From the NCBI GenBank assembly GCA_951801955.1, contig CATOOV010000033.1, forward strand, positions 1-35,641: a stretch of DNA of 35,641 nt. The letters are read 5' to 3'. The notes under the pieces are model-generated. The model was not told the origin of the DNA. It made no database searches and saw only the letters and a list, made by a program, of their open reading frames with translations. This document shows, piece by piece, positions 15,697 through 24,179 of this stretch; the first letter of the stretch is position 1; each line of letters starts with the position of its first letter. This DNA comes from an uncultured Lachnospiraceae bacterium (GTDB taxonomy: Bacteria > Bacillota > Clostridia > Lachnospirales > Lachnospiraceae). The translations under genes and the position numbers were made by a program.

Positions 15697-18498
15697 ATGG
15701 AAAATGGAATGTTTAATGAAGATTTCAGTCTGGATAATATCTTATATGAGGCGAAAATAGGACTTTGGTATATTGAAATAGATGAGGGAATGCCTCCGCG
15801 GATGTATGCAGATTGCGCTATGCTGGAATTGTTGGGGCTTGAGGAAAATCCCACTCCAGAAGATTGTTATGTTCACTGGCATGACCGCATTGGACCTGCT
15901 TATTTGGAAATGGTGGATGAAATTGTAAAGATTATGGCTGCTGGACAGCATGGCGAGGTAAGTTATGCCTGGAATCATCCAAAGTGGGGAAAAATCTATA
16001 TACGGTGCGGGGGAAATTGCGACAATAGCTATGTTAATGGAATCCGGCTGAAAGGTTATCATCAAAATATTACAGAATTGATTTCCCTGAAACGTGAAGC
16101 GGAACAATTGAAAAGTTTTCATGAAATTATGTTGTCTTCCTTGAAAGAGCTGTATTTTTTCATTATGCTGCTGGATGTAGACAGGGATATTATTTATCCG
16201 CTTCATATGCCGGAAGAGGGAATGGGGTATGTGAAAGAAAAATCTTCCATGGCACAAGTTTTGGAAAATATGACCGTATTCTATCATCCTGAAGACCAGG
16301 AGAGGATGTTAGGAGAAATTAGTATTGATAATCTCAACTACCATTTGGCAGAGGGGAAGAAGAAATTTATTCGGGAATACCGTCGGGAAATTCGGGGAGA
16401 ATACCATTGGGTAACATTGACCTGTTATTTTATGCAGCAGTCTGGGAATAACCGTAAAGTGTTGATTGCGATTCAAGATATCGATGAACAAAAGAGACAG
16501 GAAAAGGAATATCAGGAGTATTTGAAGAACCGGTATAAAGGAAGTATGGAAATTCTTCGAATGTCTCTGAAAAATACGAATATCCTGGAGTATTATTATT
16601 ATCCCAAAGAAGACCGTCTGGTATTTCCGCAAATGACAGCAGAATATTACCAGTGCGCCAGGGAATATATCGGTGTGGATCGAAAAACCGCCGGAGATTT
16701 GGTTGACCGGAATTATCGTGATTTGTTCTGCCGGGTTCATGAGTATATTAAAAATGGTGGGAAAAGCGATTATTTTTTTTACAGCTGCGGTCATGGAAAG
16801 AGATGGTGTAAATGCAGTATCTCAAGTGTAAATTTTGATGAAGACGGACATACGGTATTTGCAGTGGGAATTATTGAGGAGCTCACCACACAGCGGAATA
16901 TGCAGTGGCAGAATGAACAGTACCAGTCCATTTATCGGCATACGGTAGAATTGGAATATGACGGGATTGGGATTATTGATTTGAAAACTGGTGAAGTGGA
17001 TGTAAAAATTGCAGAGCACATCAATACCAATCAAAGGAGCTTAAAAGAGAATTTGTCCTATGTAAAGAAGCGATTTATTGAAAACTTTATGTGCGAAGAA
17101 GATCAAGCGTATTTTCGTGAGGAATTTGATGTGTTAAACGTCCTTTCCCGCCTGGACGAAGAGGAAGTGCTGCACTTTTCTTTTCTCAGTAAAGAAAAGG
17201 ATGGAAAACGCCACAAAGACTTTGCCATTCGTTATTTTAACGAGGAAAAAACAAAATTGTTTGTCTGTGTGCGGGATATCGAACAACAGATCCGATTGGA
17301 GCAGGAGAGCAAGGAGGCATTGCGCAAAGCATTTGAGGCGGCAGAGCGTGCAAATGAAGCAAAGAGTGAGTTTATCAGCAAGATGAGCCATGATATCCGC
17401 ACCCCTATGAATGCCATTGTGGGTATGACAGCAATTGCAAAGGCAAATATAGATGACAAAGAACGGGTGCTGGATTGTCTAAATAAAATAAAGATCGCCA
17501 ATGAGCATCTGTTAAATTTGATCAATGAAGTTTTGGATATGAGCAGGATTGAGAGCGGTAAAATGAATCTCTCAGAAGGAACCTTTGACATAAAAGAGCT
17601 TTTGGAGGGGGTAACAACCATCTTGCAGCCACGGGCACAACAAAAGCAGCAGGCTCTGACGTTGGATTTTGTTGACATGAAGCATACGGCAGTGTTGGGA
17701 GACCATGTCAGCCTGCAAAAGATCTTTAACAATATTCTTGGAAATGCCATCAAATATACACAAGAACAGGGAAAAATCCAAGTGACAGCAATAGAACTTC
17801 CATCCCCCCATCAGGATTACGGATATTATCGTTTTATTTTTGAAGATAATGGATATGGGATGTCAGAAGAATTTATTCAGAGATTGTTTGTGCCCTTTGA
17901 GCGTTCTAGGGATCCCAGGGTGGAAAATATCGAAGGGACGGGGCTTGGAATGCCCATTGTCTACAATTTGATTCAGTTGATGCAGGGAGAAATCCAGGTG
18001 GAAAGTGAATTAAACAAAGGTTCCACGTTTACAGTAAACCTGTTTTTCTTGCTACAGGAGGGAAAAAATGACAATTCTGGAGAAGGAGAAGCAGTCAAAA
18101 AAGAACTCTCTTTTGTAGGGAAACGGGTGCTTTTGGTGGAAGACAATGAACTGAATATAGAGATTGCAATGGAAATATTAAAGGGTTATGGATTGGAAAT
18201 CTGTACCGCATGTAATGGGATGGAAGCAGTAAAGCAGTATCAAGAACAGGAGCCAGGATATTTTGACCTGATTTTTATGGATATTCAAATGCCAGTTATG
18301 GATGGTTATACTGCGGCAAAAGAAATTAGGGGCGGCGGCAGGGAGGATTCCTTCCAGATTCCCATTGTGGCGATGACGGCAAATGCATTTTCTGAGGATG
18401 TGCAGAAGACGATACATACTGGAATGAACGACCATGTGGCAAAACCCATAGATATTGAGGTGTTGGAAAAAGTATTGGCAAAATGGCTGGGGGAATGA
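15697..18498 (+). CDS. Soluble PAS hybrid histidine kinase/response regulator
   Basis: 933-aa signalling protein without any convincing membrane segment, so it should sense a cytosolic signal. Residues 1 to about 540 hold several PAS-like modules (for instance the GEVSYAWNHPKWGKIYIR and LKGYHQNITELISLKRE region, about 85-135, and a second with ITEL-like ending near 265). The kinase core has the phospho-accepting His565 in KMSHDIRTPMNAIVG, the N box from Asn678 (NNILGNAIKYT), then EDNGYGM and GTGLGMPIV. A C-terminal receiver domain (about 808-933) starts LLVEDNELN and has phospho-acceptor Asp862 in FMDIQMPVMDG, followed by MTAN and KPID. No output domain is present, so it must pass phosphate on. 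It is embedded in an operon with a glucosidase and acyltransferase/esterase genes, an unusual place for a kinase. Confidence 0.93.
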   Translation: MENGMFNEDFSLDNILYEAKIGLWYIEIDEGMPPRMYADCAMLELLGLEENPTPEDCYVHWHDRIGPAYLEMVDEIVKIMAAGQHGEVSYAWNHPKWGKIYIRCGGNCDNSYVNGIRLKGYHQNITELISLKREAEQLKSFHEIMLSSLKELYFFIMLLDVDRDIIYPLHMPEEGMGYVKEKSSMAQVLENMTVFYHPEDQERMLGEISIDNLNYHLAEGKKKFIREYRREIRGEYHWVTLTCYFMQQSGNNRKVLIAIQDIDEQKRQEKEYQEYLKNRYKGSMEILRMSLKNTNILEYYYYPKEDRLVFPQMTAEYYQCAREYIGVDRKTAGDLVDRNYRDLFCRVHEYIKNGGKSDYFFYSCGHGKRWCKCSISSVNFDEDGHTVFAVGIIEELTTQRNMQWQNEQYQSIYRHTVELEYDGIGIIDLKTGEVDVKIAEHINTNQRSLKENLSYVKKRFIENFMCEEDQAYFREEFDVLNVLSRLDEEEVLHFSFLSKEKDGKRHKDFAIRYFNEEKTKLFVCVRDIEQQIRLEQESKEALRKAFEAAERANEAKSEFISKMSHDIRTPMNAIVGMTAIAKANIDDKERVLDCLNKIKIANEHLLNLINEVLDMSRIESGKMNLSEGTFDIKELLEGVTTILQPRAQQKQQALTLDFVDMKHTAVLGDHVSLQKIFNNILGNAIKYTQEQGKIQVTAIELPSPHQDYGYYRFIFEDNGYGMSEEFIQRLFVPFERSRDPRVENIEGTGLGMPIVYNLIQLMQGEIQVESELNKGSTFTVNLFFLLQEGKNDNSGEGEAVKKELSFVGKRVLLVEDNELNIEIAMEILKGYGLEICTACNGMEAVKQYQEQEPGYFDLIFMDIQMPVMDGYTAAKEIRGGGREDSFQIPIVAMTANAFSEDVQKTIHTGMNDHVAKPIDIEVLEKVLAKWLGE

Positions 18499-18499
18499 A

Positions 18500-19786
18500 A
18501 TGGGGAAAAAAAATCATAAAAGAGAAATTAAATGGGATAAGCTGGATAATACCGCGCATTTGTTTCCTGTCATTGCTGGAGAGAGCATGAGCAATGTGTA
18601 CCGGATTTCTGTAACACTGCAGGAGGAAATCCAGCAGGAATTACTCCAGGAGGCGTTGGAGCGGGTTCTTTCTTGGTTCGAGGTTTTTCGTGTAAGGATG
18701 CGTTACGGTGTTTTCTGGTATTATTTTGAGACGAATCAAAAACCCGCGCCAAAGGTAAAGAAGGAATATCGTTACCCCTGCCCATTTATTTCACCCAACC
18801 GGAACCGAAATTACCTGTTTCGGGTTAATTATTATAAGAACAGGATTAATCTGGAGGTATTCCATGTTCTGACCGACGGCATGGGAGGCATTACGTTTTT
18901 AAGGGAACTGACCTACCAGTACCTGCGCTTGTCACATCCTGAACTTCAGAAAAAGTTAGGAGATGGCTTGTGCAGTGACACTTCCCTTAATCGGGAAGAC
19001 AGTTATCTCAAAAATTACAGAAAAAGCCACAAGAAGGGTTATAAGACGGAACGAGCCTTCCATGTAAAAGGAGAGAAGCTTGCGCCTTTGGAACTTGGGG
19101 TGATGCATGGGTATATGCCTATGAAATCAGTGAAAACGGCATGCGGCAAGTATGGCGTATCGGTCAACGAATATTTGGTGGCAGCGTTTTTGTGGAGTAT
19201 ATATCAGGAATGCCTGCATGGGATGCCAAGTGAACGTCCTATCAGTTCCTGCGTGCCAGTAAATTTAAGACCTTACTTTGATTCCAATACGATAAAAAAC
19301 TTTTTTGTGATTGTGTCTGCCGTCTTTCATCCGAAAAAGGAAAATTACACTTTCCACGAGGTGGTACAGATTGTGGCGGAAAGCCTGCGCAGCCAGATTA
19401 ACAGGGAGCATTTGGAAAACCTTTTTGCCTATAATGTGTCTAATGAGAAGAATTTTATTCTGCGTGCCGTGCCATTGTTTCTAAAGAATCTTGCAATCCG
19501 GCATGTCTACCACAGCAGCGCGCTTGCCAATACCACGACTGTCACGAATATTGGCAATATACAAGTACGGGAAGAATACCAGAAGTATATCCAAAGTTTT
19601 TACGCATTGCTTTCCATGTCGGAAGGTCAAAATATTAAGGGAACCATCTGTTCTTACAAAGATACGCTGGTTTTTACCATCAGCAGCAACCTTGCAGATA
19701 CATCCATACAGCGGGGATTTTTCCGTACGCTTTCGGAGGATGGGATTTTGGTACAAATCGAGACGAATGGAGTTTATGACGAATGA
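18500..19786 (+). CDS. Condensation-type (alcohol) acyltransferase
   Basis: 428-aa protein of the chloramphenicol acetyltransferase / condensation-domain superfamily, like the proteins annotated as alcohol acetyltransferase. The ATG at 18500 lies one base after the kinase stop; an earlier in-frame ATG inside the kinase gene has no support. The HxxxDG active-site motif is intact: His122 and Asp126 in FHVLTDGMGG. The conserved C-terminal-half region SSCVPVNLRPYFDS is also visible. Such enzymes join an acyl group from a thioester to an alcohol or similar acceptor; the substrates here are unknown. Neighbours downstream are a zinc-ribbon membrane protein (4-base overlap) and an esterase. I believe this trio recurs in Clostridia, though I cannot check that here. 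Confidence 0.85.
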   Translation: MGKKNHKREIKWDKLDNTAHLFPVIAGESMSNVYRISVTLQEEIQQELLQEALERVLSWFEVFRVRMRYGVFWYYFETNQKPAPKVKKEYRYPCPFISPNRNRNYLFRVNYYKNRINLEVFHVLTDGMGGITFLRELTYQYLRLSHPELQKKLGDGLCSDTSLNREDSYLKNYRKSHKKGYKTERAFHVKGEKLAPLELGVMHGYMPMKSVKTACGKYGVSVNEYLVAAFLWSIYQECLHGMPSERPISSCVPVNLRPYFDSNTIKNFFVIVSAVFHPKKENYTFHEVVQIVAESLRSQINREHLENLFAYNVSNEKNFILRAVPLFLKNLAIRHVYHSSALANTTTVTNIGNIQVREEYQKYIQSFYALLSMSEGQNIKGTICSYKDTLVFTISSNLADTSIQRGFFRTLSEDGILVQIETNGVYDE

Positions 19787-20451
19787 GAATGTGTAAAAAA
19801 TGCCAGGTGGAAATCCTGGATCCTACCAGTGTCTGCCCTCTTTGTAATAATGTGCTGGAAGTGACAGGGGAAGAACATAAATGTACAGGGTATCCAGATG
19901 TAAAAGCTGTTTCCAAAAAATTAAATTTTATTGTCCGTTTATACAGTTTCCTGGCAATTATCCTGGAGACGGCGCTCATCATCCTTAATTACAATTTTTT
20001 TCATGGGGTATGGTGGTCTGCCATCAGCGGCATCAGCATCTTATATTTTTACATTACCCTGAAGTATTCTTTGCAGAAGAACAGGGGGTATCAGACTGTT
20101 ATTTTAGTACAGGTTGTTGGAGCGGTTTTGCTGGTTATTGCCACTGATTATATTGTGGGGTATCGGGGCTGGTCAGTAAATTATGTTCTGCCTGGGGCAA
20201 TTTTGCTGCTTGAGGCAACCATTCTGATTTTAATGATTGTAAATGCGGCAAATTGGCAGAGTTATATGCTGATGCAGATTCTTACGGTGGTGGCGTCAGG
20301 AATCTGTATGTTTTTATGGCGGTTTCAGGTCATTACAAGCCCAGCTCTTGCGCTTGCCGCAATGGCGTTCTCCATGTGTATGCTGCTGGGGACTTTGATA
20401 TTTGGAGATCGGAAGGCAAAAGCAGAGCTGAAGCGGAGGTTTCATGTATAA
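19783..20451 (+). CDS. Zinc-ribbon membrane protein, DUF6320-like
   Basis: 222-aa protein with an N-terminal zinc ribbon (Cys4, Cys7, Cys18, Cys21 in CKKC and CPLC) and five or six membrane segments from about residue 45 to 210, ending with a short basic tail (RKAKAELKRRFHV). It overlaps the acyltransferase gene by 4 bases (ATGA). MRMCKKC offers two possible Met starts two codons apart; the first keeps the overlap. Function is not known. From its fixed place between an acyltransferase and an esterase, I infer a scaffold or transport partner in the same lipid or ester pathway. Confidence 0.8.
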   Translation: MRMCKKCQVEILDPTSVCPLCNNVLEVTGEEHKCTGYPDVKAVSKKLNFIVRLYSFLAIILETALIILNYNFFHGVWWSAISGISILYFYITLKYSLQKNRGYQTVILVQVVGAVLLVIATDYIVGYRGWSVNYVLPGAILLLEATILILMIVNAANWQSYMLMQILTVVASGICMFLWRFQVITSPALALAAMAFSMCMLLGTLIFGDRKAKAELKRRFHV

Positions 20452-20478
20452 AAACTAAGTTGTGATATGGAGGAGATT

Positions 20479-21393
20479 ATGCAGGAAGTCAGTGTACAAG
20501 GAAAAGTGATTCGGGATATGATTGCCCATGTGTCGAATGACAATTTAATTGGAAGGAAAATCAAGACCGGGGAACTGCGCAAAAATTTGGTAGAACCAAA
20601 ATGGAGGTGCCCAGACTGCTTTGCAATGGAAGAAATTGAACTGCCCTTGTTTCGAATGGAATATCTGCATAAAAAGGAAGGTGCAAGAGACGATTACGTC
20701 ATTTTGCAGCTTCACGGCGGAGGATATATTGGTGCCATGCGCAATGCTTACCGCTCCTTTGCAGGGCTCTACTGTGAGGTCAGTAAAGGAATGGATGTGC
20801 TGACCATTGATTACCGGGTGGCGCCGGAAAATCCCTATCCCGCGGCACTTGAGGATGCACTGGAAGCTTATGGCTGGCTAAAAGACAGAGGCTGGCATAG
20901 CAGGCAGATCCTGGTGGCAGGTGATTCTGCGGGAGGAGGGCTTGCCCTTGCGTTGTGTATGTACCTGAAAGACCACAACCGTTGTCTGCCAGGGGGATTA
21001 GTTTTGATGTCTCCCTGGGCAGATCTGACAGCAAGCGGTCCTTCTTATGAGGATAACTACGAGCGTGACCCTCTGTTTGGGAATACCAGGGACAGCTTGA
21101 TTTATAATAGGGATTATGTAGGGATGCATAATGTGAAAGATCCATATATTTCTCCTATGTTTGGGGAGTATTGGGGATTTCCGCCCATGTTGATCCAGGC
21201 AGGTTCTGTGGAAATGCTGTTAAGTGATTCCATTGGTGTGGCATATAAGGCAAAGCGGCAAGGCGCTAAAGTGCGTCTCAGCATTTATCGGGGAATGTTC
21301 CATGTATTTCAAATGGGTATGAAGATGATGCCGGAATCCAAGCGTGCCTGGAGGGAAATTGGCAGGTATTTCGAGGTAGTGACAGGGAAATAA
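20479..21393 (+). CDS. HSL-family alpha/beta hydrolase (esterase)
   Basis: 304-aa esterase/lipase of the hormone-sensitive lipase family. The oxyanion-hole motif LHGGGYIG starts at His79. The nucleophile Ser150 lies in VAGDSAGGG, the acid Asp250 in EMLLSD, and the base His275 in MFHVFQM, so the triad is complete. The ATG at 20479 follows GGAGGA closely; an in-frame ATG at 20467 has no ribosome site and is actually part of that site. There is no signal peptide, so it is cytosolic. As last gene of the operon, after an acyltransferase, it could hydrolyse the ester made upstream or deacylate a sugar for the GH31 enzyme; both are inference. Confidence 0.92.
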   Translation: MQEVSVQGKVIRDMIAHVSNDNLIGRKIKTGELRKNLVEPKWRCPDCFAMEEIELPLFRMEYLHKKEGARDDYVILQLHGGGYIGAMRNAYRSFAGLYCEVSKGMDVLTIDYRVAPENPYPAALEDALEAYGWLKDRGWHSRQILVAGDSAGGGLALALCMYLKDHNRCLPGGLVLMSPWADLTASGPSYEDNYERDPLFGNTRDSLIYNRDYVGMHNVKDPYISPMFGEYWGFPPMLIQAGSVEMLLSDSIGVAYKAKRQGAKVRLSIYRGMFHVFQMGMKMMPESKRAWREIGRYFEVVTGK

Positions 21394-21438
21394 TCGAGGG
21401 ATTGTTGGTATTTGGTAATACAACATAGCATTTAACCA

Positions 21439-21488
21439 AAAAAGCTCCCACTGCATAGAGTAATTATAAATGCAGTGAGGAGCTTTTT
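21439..21488. terminator. Bidirectional hairpin abutting the ZIP start codon
   Basis: AAAAAGCTCC (21439-21448) pairs with GGAGCTTTTT (21479-21488), and CACTGCAT (21449-21456) pairs with ATGCAGTG (21470-21477); only one base is bulged and the loop is 13 bases. With A-rich and T-rich flanks it can terminate in both directions. The ZIP start codon begins at 21489, the next base, and its only ribosome site, GAGGAG (21477-21482), is buried in the 3' arm. A weak promoter-like TTGTTG with TAGCAT lies just upstream. Confidence 0.85.
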
Positions 21489-22265
21489 ATGATGCATACA
21501 TTGATACAGGTACTATGTGGTACAGGATTTACGTTTTTTATGACCACACTTGGTGCGGCAGTAGTATTTTTCTTCCGCGGAGCCATCAAAGACCGGATGA
21601 ACCGTGCCTTCCTTGGCTTTGCATCTGGTGTTATGATGGCAGCCTCCGTCTGGTCTTTGCTGATTCCTTCGATTGAACAGAGCCAGGAACAAGGAATCTA
21701 TCCATGGCTTCCCCCGGCGGTGGGCTTTGCTTTGGGTGGTATGTTTCTCTATCTGGTGGATAAGACGCTGCCTTGGTTTCATGCGGATTATAAGGAAAGG
21801 AAAGCAGGGACGAAACTGCTGGTATTTGCCGTGACAGTCCATAATATTCCAGAAGGAATGGCGGTTGGGCTTGCCTTCGTGCTTGCCGGGCAATATGCAA
21901 AAGACCCCAGTTATCTAGCGGCGGCAATGGGGCTTGCGGTGGGAATTGGGATTCAAAATTTCCCAGAAGGGGCGGCGATTTCCCTGCCAGTGCGTCAAAG
22001 CGGCGTCACGGTCTGGAAATCTTTTTTTATGGGATGCCTCTCTGGGCTGGTGGAGCCAGTGGCAGGCGTATTGGTATTTCTCACAGCATCGGTCGCCGTA
22101 CCCCTAATGCCCTGGCTGCTTGCCTTTGCAGCAGGAGCCATGATTTATGTGGTAGCAGATGAGCTGATTCCCCAGGCACAGCCGGATGAACGCAGCAATG
22201 TAGGCACAATGGGCGTGATGGCAGGATTTTTAATTATGATGGTGTTGGATGTGGCGTTAGGGTAG
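21489..22265 (+). CDS. ZIP family metal transporter
   Basis: 258-aa membrane protein of the ZIP family (ZupT/GufA branch), expected to import zinc or another divalent cation. Eight hydrophobic segments are compatible with the sequence. The paired metal-site helices are intact: HNIPEGMAVGLAF with His118, and QNFPEGAAISLPVR from Gln156, the second with Gln-Asn rather than His-Asn at its start as in many bacterial members. The start is the first of two consecutive Met codons at 21489, after a ribosome site inside the hairpin at 21439-21488. It is probably a single gene; no Zur-type operator is recognised. Confidence 0.93.
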   Translation: MMHTLIQVLCGTGFTFFMTTLGAAVVFFFRGAIKDRMNRAFLGFASGVMMAASVWSLLIPSIEQSQEQGIYPWLPPAVGFALGGMFLYLVDKTLPWFHADYKERKAGTKLLVFAVTVHNIPEGMAVGLAFVLAGQYAKDPSYLAAAMGLAVGIGIQNFPEGAAISLPVRQSGVTVWKSFFMGCLSGLVEPVAGVLVFLTASVAVPLMPWLLAFAAGAMIYVVADELIPQAQPDERSNVGTMGVMAGFLIMMVLDVALG

Positions 22266-22298
22266 GGAGTAAAGCATATGTTTTGAGGGGAATATAAA

Positions 22299-22313
22299 TG
22301 TGATATAATCACA
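22299..22313. promoter_or_regulatory. 15-bp palindromic operator, site 1
   Basis: TGTGATATAATCACA, a perfect palindrome around a central base, identical to the one at 22360-22374. It contains TATAAT (22304-22309). A weak -35-like TTTTGA lies 17 bases upstream. The flanking sequence is very A/T-rich. Confidence 0.75.
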
Positions 22314-22340
22314 TATTATATGATAAAAAAATAAATTTAA

Positions 22341-22374
22341 TGTGATAAAAAGTTTAAAATGTGATATAATCACA
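22341..22374 (+). promoter_or_regulatory. Operator site 2 with half-site; probable promoter of ATPase cassette
   Basis: A second identical TGTGATATAATCACA occupies 22360-22374, with TATAAT at 22365-22370. A half-site TGTGATA (22341-22347) falls exactly where the -35 box would be. The two full sites are 61 bp apart centre to centre, close to six helical turns. Transcription would start near 22377, about 37 bases before the ATPase ATG at 22414. A repressor bound here would cover both core promoter elements. The regulator is not encoded next to it. Confidence 0.7.
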
Positions 22375-22413
22375 ATATAATATACAAAGGTTTTATGGAA
22401 GGTTGCTATAAAT

Positions 22414-23790
22414 ATGCTGGTAGGATTTTCTGTAAGTAATTACAAATCGTTTGATAAACCACAAAGTATTTCGTTGTTGGCGAGTAAAGTTACAAGACAT
22501 AAGGATCATGTCATACAATTTGCTCATAAAAAGTTATTAAAAAGTGCATTGATCTTTGGAGCAAATGCGGGTGGAAAAAGTAATTTGATCAAAGCAGTAC
22601 AGTTTTCGAGAGAGATCATCTTAAAAGGGATTGATCATGTAGATTTAAGAAAAAGATATTTTAGGGTAAAAAAAGATATGTATGCCCAACCAGGGGTTTT
22701 TGAATATAGAATTATTACCAATGGGAAAGAATACTCGTATGGTCTGGTTATTTCTTATAAGGATGTTCAAATATTATCAGAATGGCTTGTTCGGATAGAT
22801 GCCAATGGGAAAGAAACATATTTATATAATCGTGAGGTTGATGAACAAGGCAATAGCCATGTTGAGACAGAAGTGAAACATAGCCAGCCTAATGAACATT
22901 TGCGATTAAAGGTTTATCTGGAAGATTTTGGTGAAAATATTTCGGGAACTTTCCGAAGAAAAACCATCTTAAGTGATATTGCCGCCAGGGGAAATGGGAC
23001 AAAAGGAATTTTTCAAGAAATAGCAAATGTATATCGCTGGTTTCAAAATATGATTATTTTATTTCCTGGTACGAAATATGGGAGGTTAAACGATGTTGCA
23101 GCAGATAAAGGATTAAAAGGGATGTATTCAAAGTTAATGCCCTATTTTGATACAGGAATAGATTCCGTGGAAGGGCAGCAGCAAGAGATGGACTTTGATA
23201 AGGTGTTGGAAAATATTCCGAAAGAGGAATTGGAAAAAATTAAAATTGACATTTCCAACAAAGTGAAAGAACATCCAGTTATGTTTCGGGTAAATCGAAA
23301 AATGTATATTCTGTGGAAAGATGAACAAGGAAATATTGTTTACAGTAAAATCATGTTAAATCATGGAAATCTGGAAGATTTGTTTGAATATGCTGATGAA
23401 TCAGATGGAACAAAACGGTTATTTGATTTGGTTCCTTTGTTTTATGAAAGAGGGGAGGAATGTGTAATTTTTGTTGATGAGATTGATAGGAGCCTCCACA
23501 CAAATTTAACGAAACATTTCTTGGAACTTTTTTATACCTTCACAGAAGAAGAAAAATGCCAGATCATTGTAACAACACATGATTCAAATTTATTAGATTT
23601 GGATTTGTTGCGGCAGGATGAAATTTGGTTTGTAGAACGAAAGAAAGACCATAGTTCCAGGATTTACTCATTGAATAAATTCAGGGCAAGGTTTGATAAG
23701 AAAATAGATAAGGAATATTTGTTGGGAAGGTACGGTGCGATTCCAATCTTTCAAGGGGATTGTTTGGATTTGGAGGAAGTGGATGAATAA
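22414..23790 (+). CDS. AAA_15 / RloA-like ATPase
   Basis: 458-aa ABC-type ATPase of the AAA_15/AAA_21 (COG1106, RloA-like) group, related in architecture to OLD and SMC-like ATPases found in defence systems. It opens with FSVSNYKSFDKPQSISLLASKV. Walker A is GANAGGKS (49-56), a signature-like ESDGTKR lies at 329-335, Walker B is CVIFVDEIDR (350-359) with Asp355 and Glu356, and the switch His389 lies in VTTHDSN. The C terminus has the family's GRYGAIP. No nuclease domain is fused. The gene is richer in A and T than its neighbours. It overlaps the next gene by 8 bases. In known AbiL-type systems this ATPase is paired with RloB; here the partner is different and much smaller. Confidence 0.9.
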   Translation: MLVGFSVSNYKSFDKPQSISLLASKVTRHKDHVIQFAHKKLLKSALIFGANAGGKSNLIKAVQFSREIILKGIDHVDLRKRYFRVKKDMYAQPGVFEYRIITNGKEYSYGLVISYKDVQILSEWLVRIDANGKETYLYNREVDEQGNSHVETEVKHSQPNEHLRLKVYLEDFGENISGTFRRKTILSDIAARGNGTKGIFQEIANVYRWFQNMIILFPGTKYGRLNDVAADKGLKGMYSKLMPYFDTGIDSVEGQQQEMDFDKVLENIPKEELEKIKIDISNKVKEHPVMFRVNRKMYILWKDEQGNIVYSKIMLNHGNLEDLFEYADESDGTKRLFDLVPLFYERGEECVIFVDEIDRSLHTNLTKHFLELFYTFTEEEKCQIIVTTHDSNLLDLDLLRQDEIWFVERKKDHSSRIYSLNKFRARFDKKIDKEYLLGRYGAIPIFQGDCLDLEEVDE

Positions 23791-24139
23791 TAAGTATCGA
23801 TTATCCTTTCGTGCTTTTGACCGGGAGTTCTTAGGGATTGATGCTTCCAGAATTGATGTGAAGGTATTGAGAAGAAGTAAAAGAGATACAAATTCCGCCC
23901 CCCAGCAAGTCATTGAATTGATAGAAGAATATGTAAACTTACGGGCGTTGGGGCTGGATCACCTAATAAAAAAAATACCAAAAGAAATTATGGATAAATA
24001 TGGGGTGGAATTTATTCAAAAATATTTGGATCATCCAGAGGAAATACCCGAAAAACAACGTAATACTTTTGTTACGGATCTCATGAAAATCGGCTACTAT
24101 AATTGGTTGCCCACATTGGTTGTAATATATGGAAATTGA
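23783..24139 (+). CDS. Unknown 118-aa partner of the AAA_15 ATPase
   Basis: Protein of 118 aa from the ATG at 23783, which overlaps the ATPase stop by 8 bases and has GGAGGAAGTGG just upstream; a longer reading from 23735 is unsupported. I do not recognise the family. It begins with RLSFRAFDREFLGID, then a basic patch VKVLRRSKRD (27-35), a helix-prone middle (QQVIELIEEYVNLRALGLDHLIKKI), and ends with YYNWLPTLVVIYGN. There is no membrane segment or signal peptide and no visible catalytic motif. RloB-type features are absent. It may be an effector, an adaptor, or the shortened remnant of a larger partner; a following reading frame that would restore a longer protein is not seen. Confidence 0.75.
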   Translation: MNNKYRLSFRAFDREFLGIDASRIDVKVLRRSKRDTNSAPQQVIELIEEYVNLRALGLDHLIKKIPKEIMDKYGVEFIQKYLDHPEEIPEKQRNTFVTDLMKIGYYNWLPTLVVIYGN

Positions 24140-24179
24140 TTGAAGATATGCGAAAAAATTAAAATTGTATCATTTAACA

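Noticed and set aside
22299-22374. CRP/FNR-type binding sites
   Set aside because: TGTGA and TCACA are separated by five bases here; CRP needs six, and the FNR half-sites TTGAT/ATCAA are not present.
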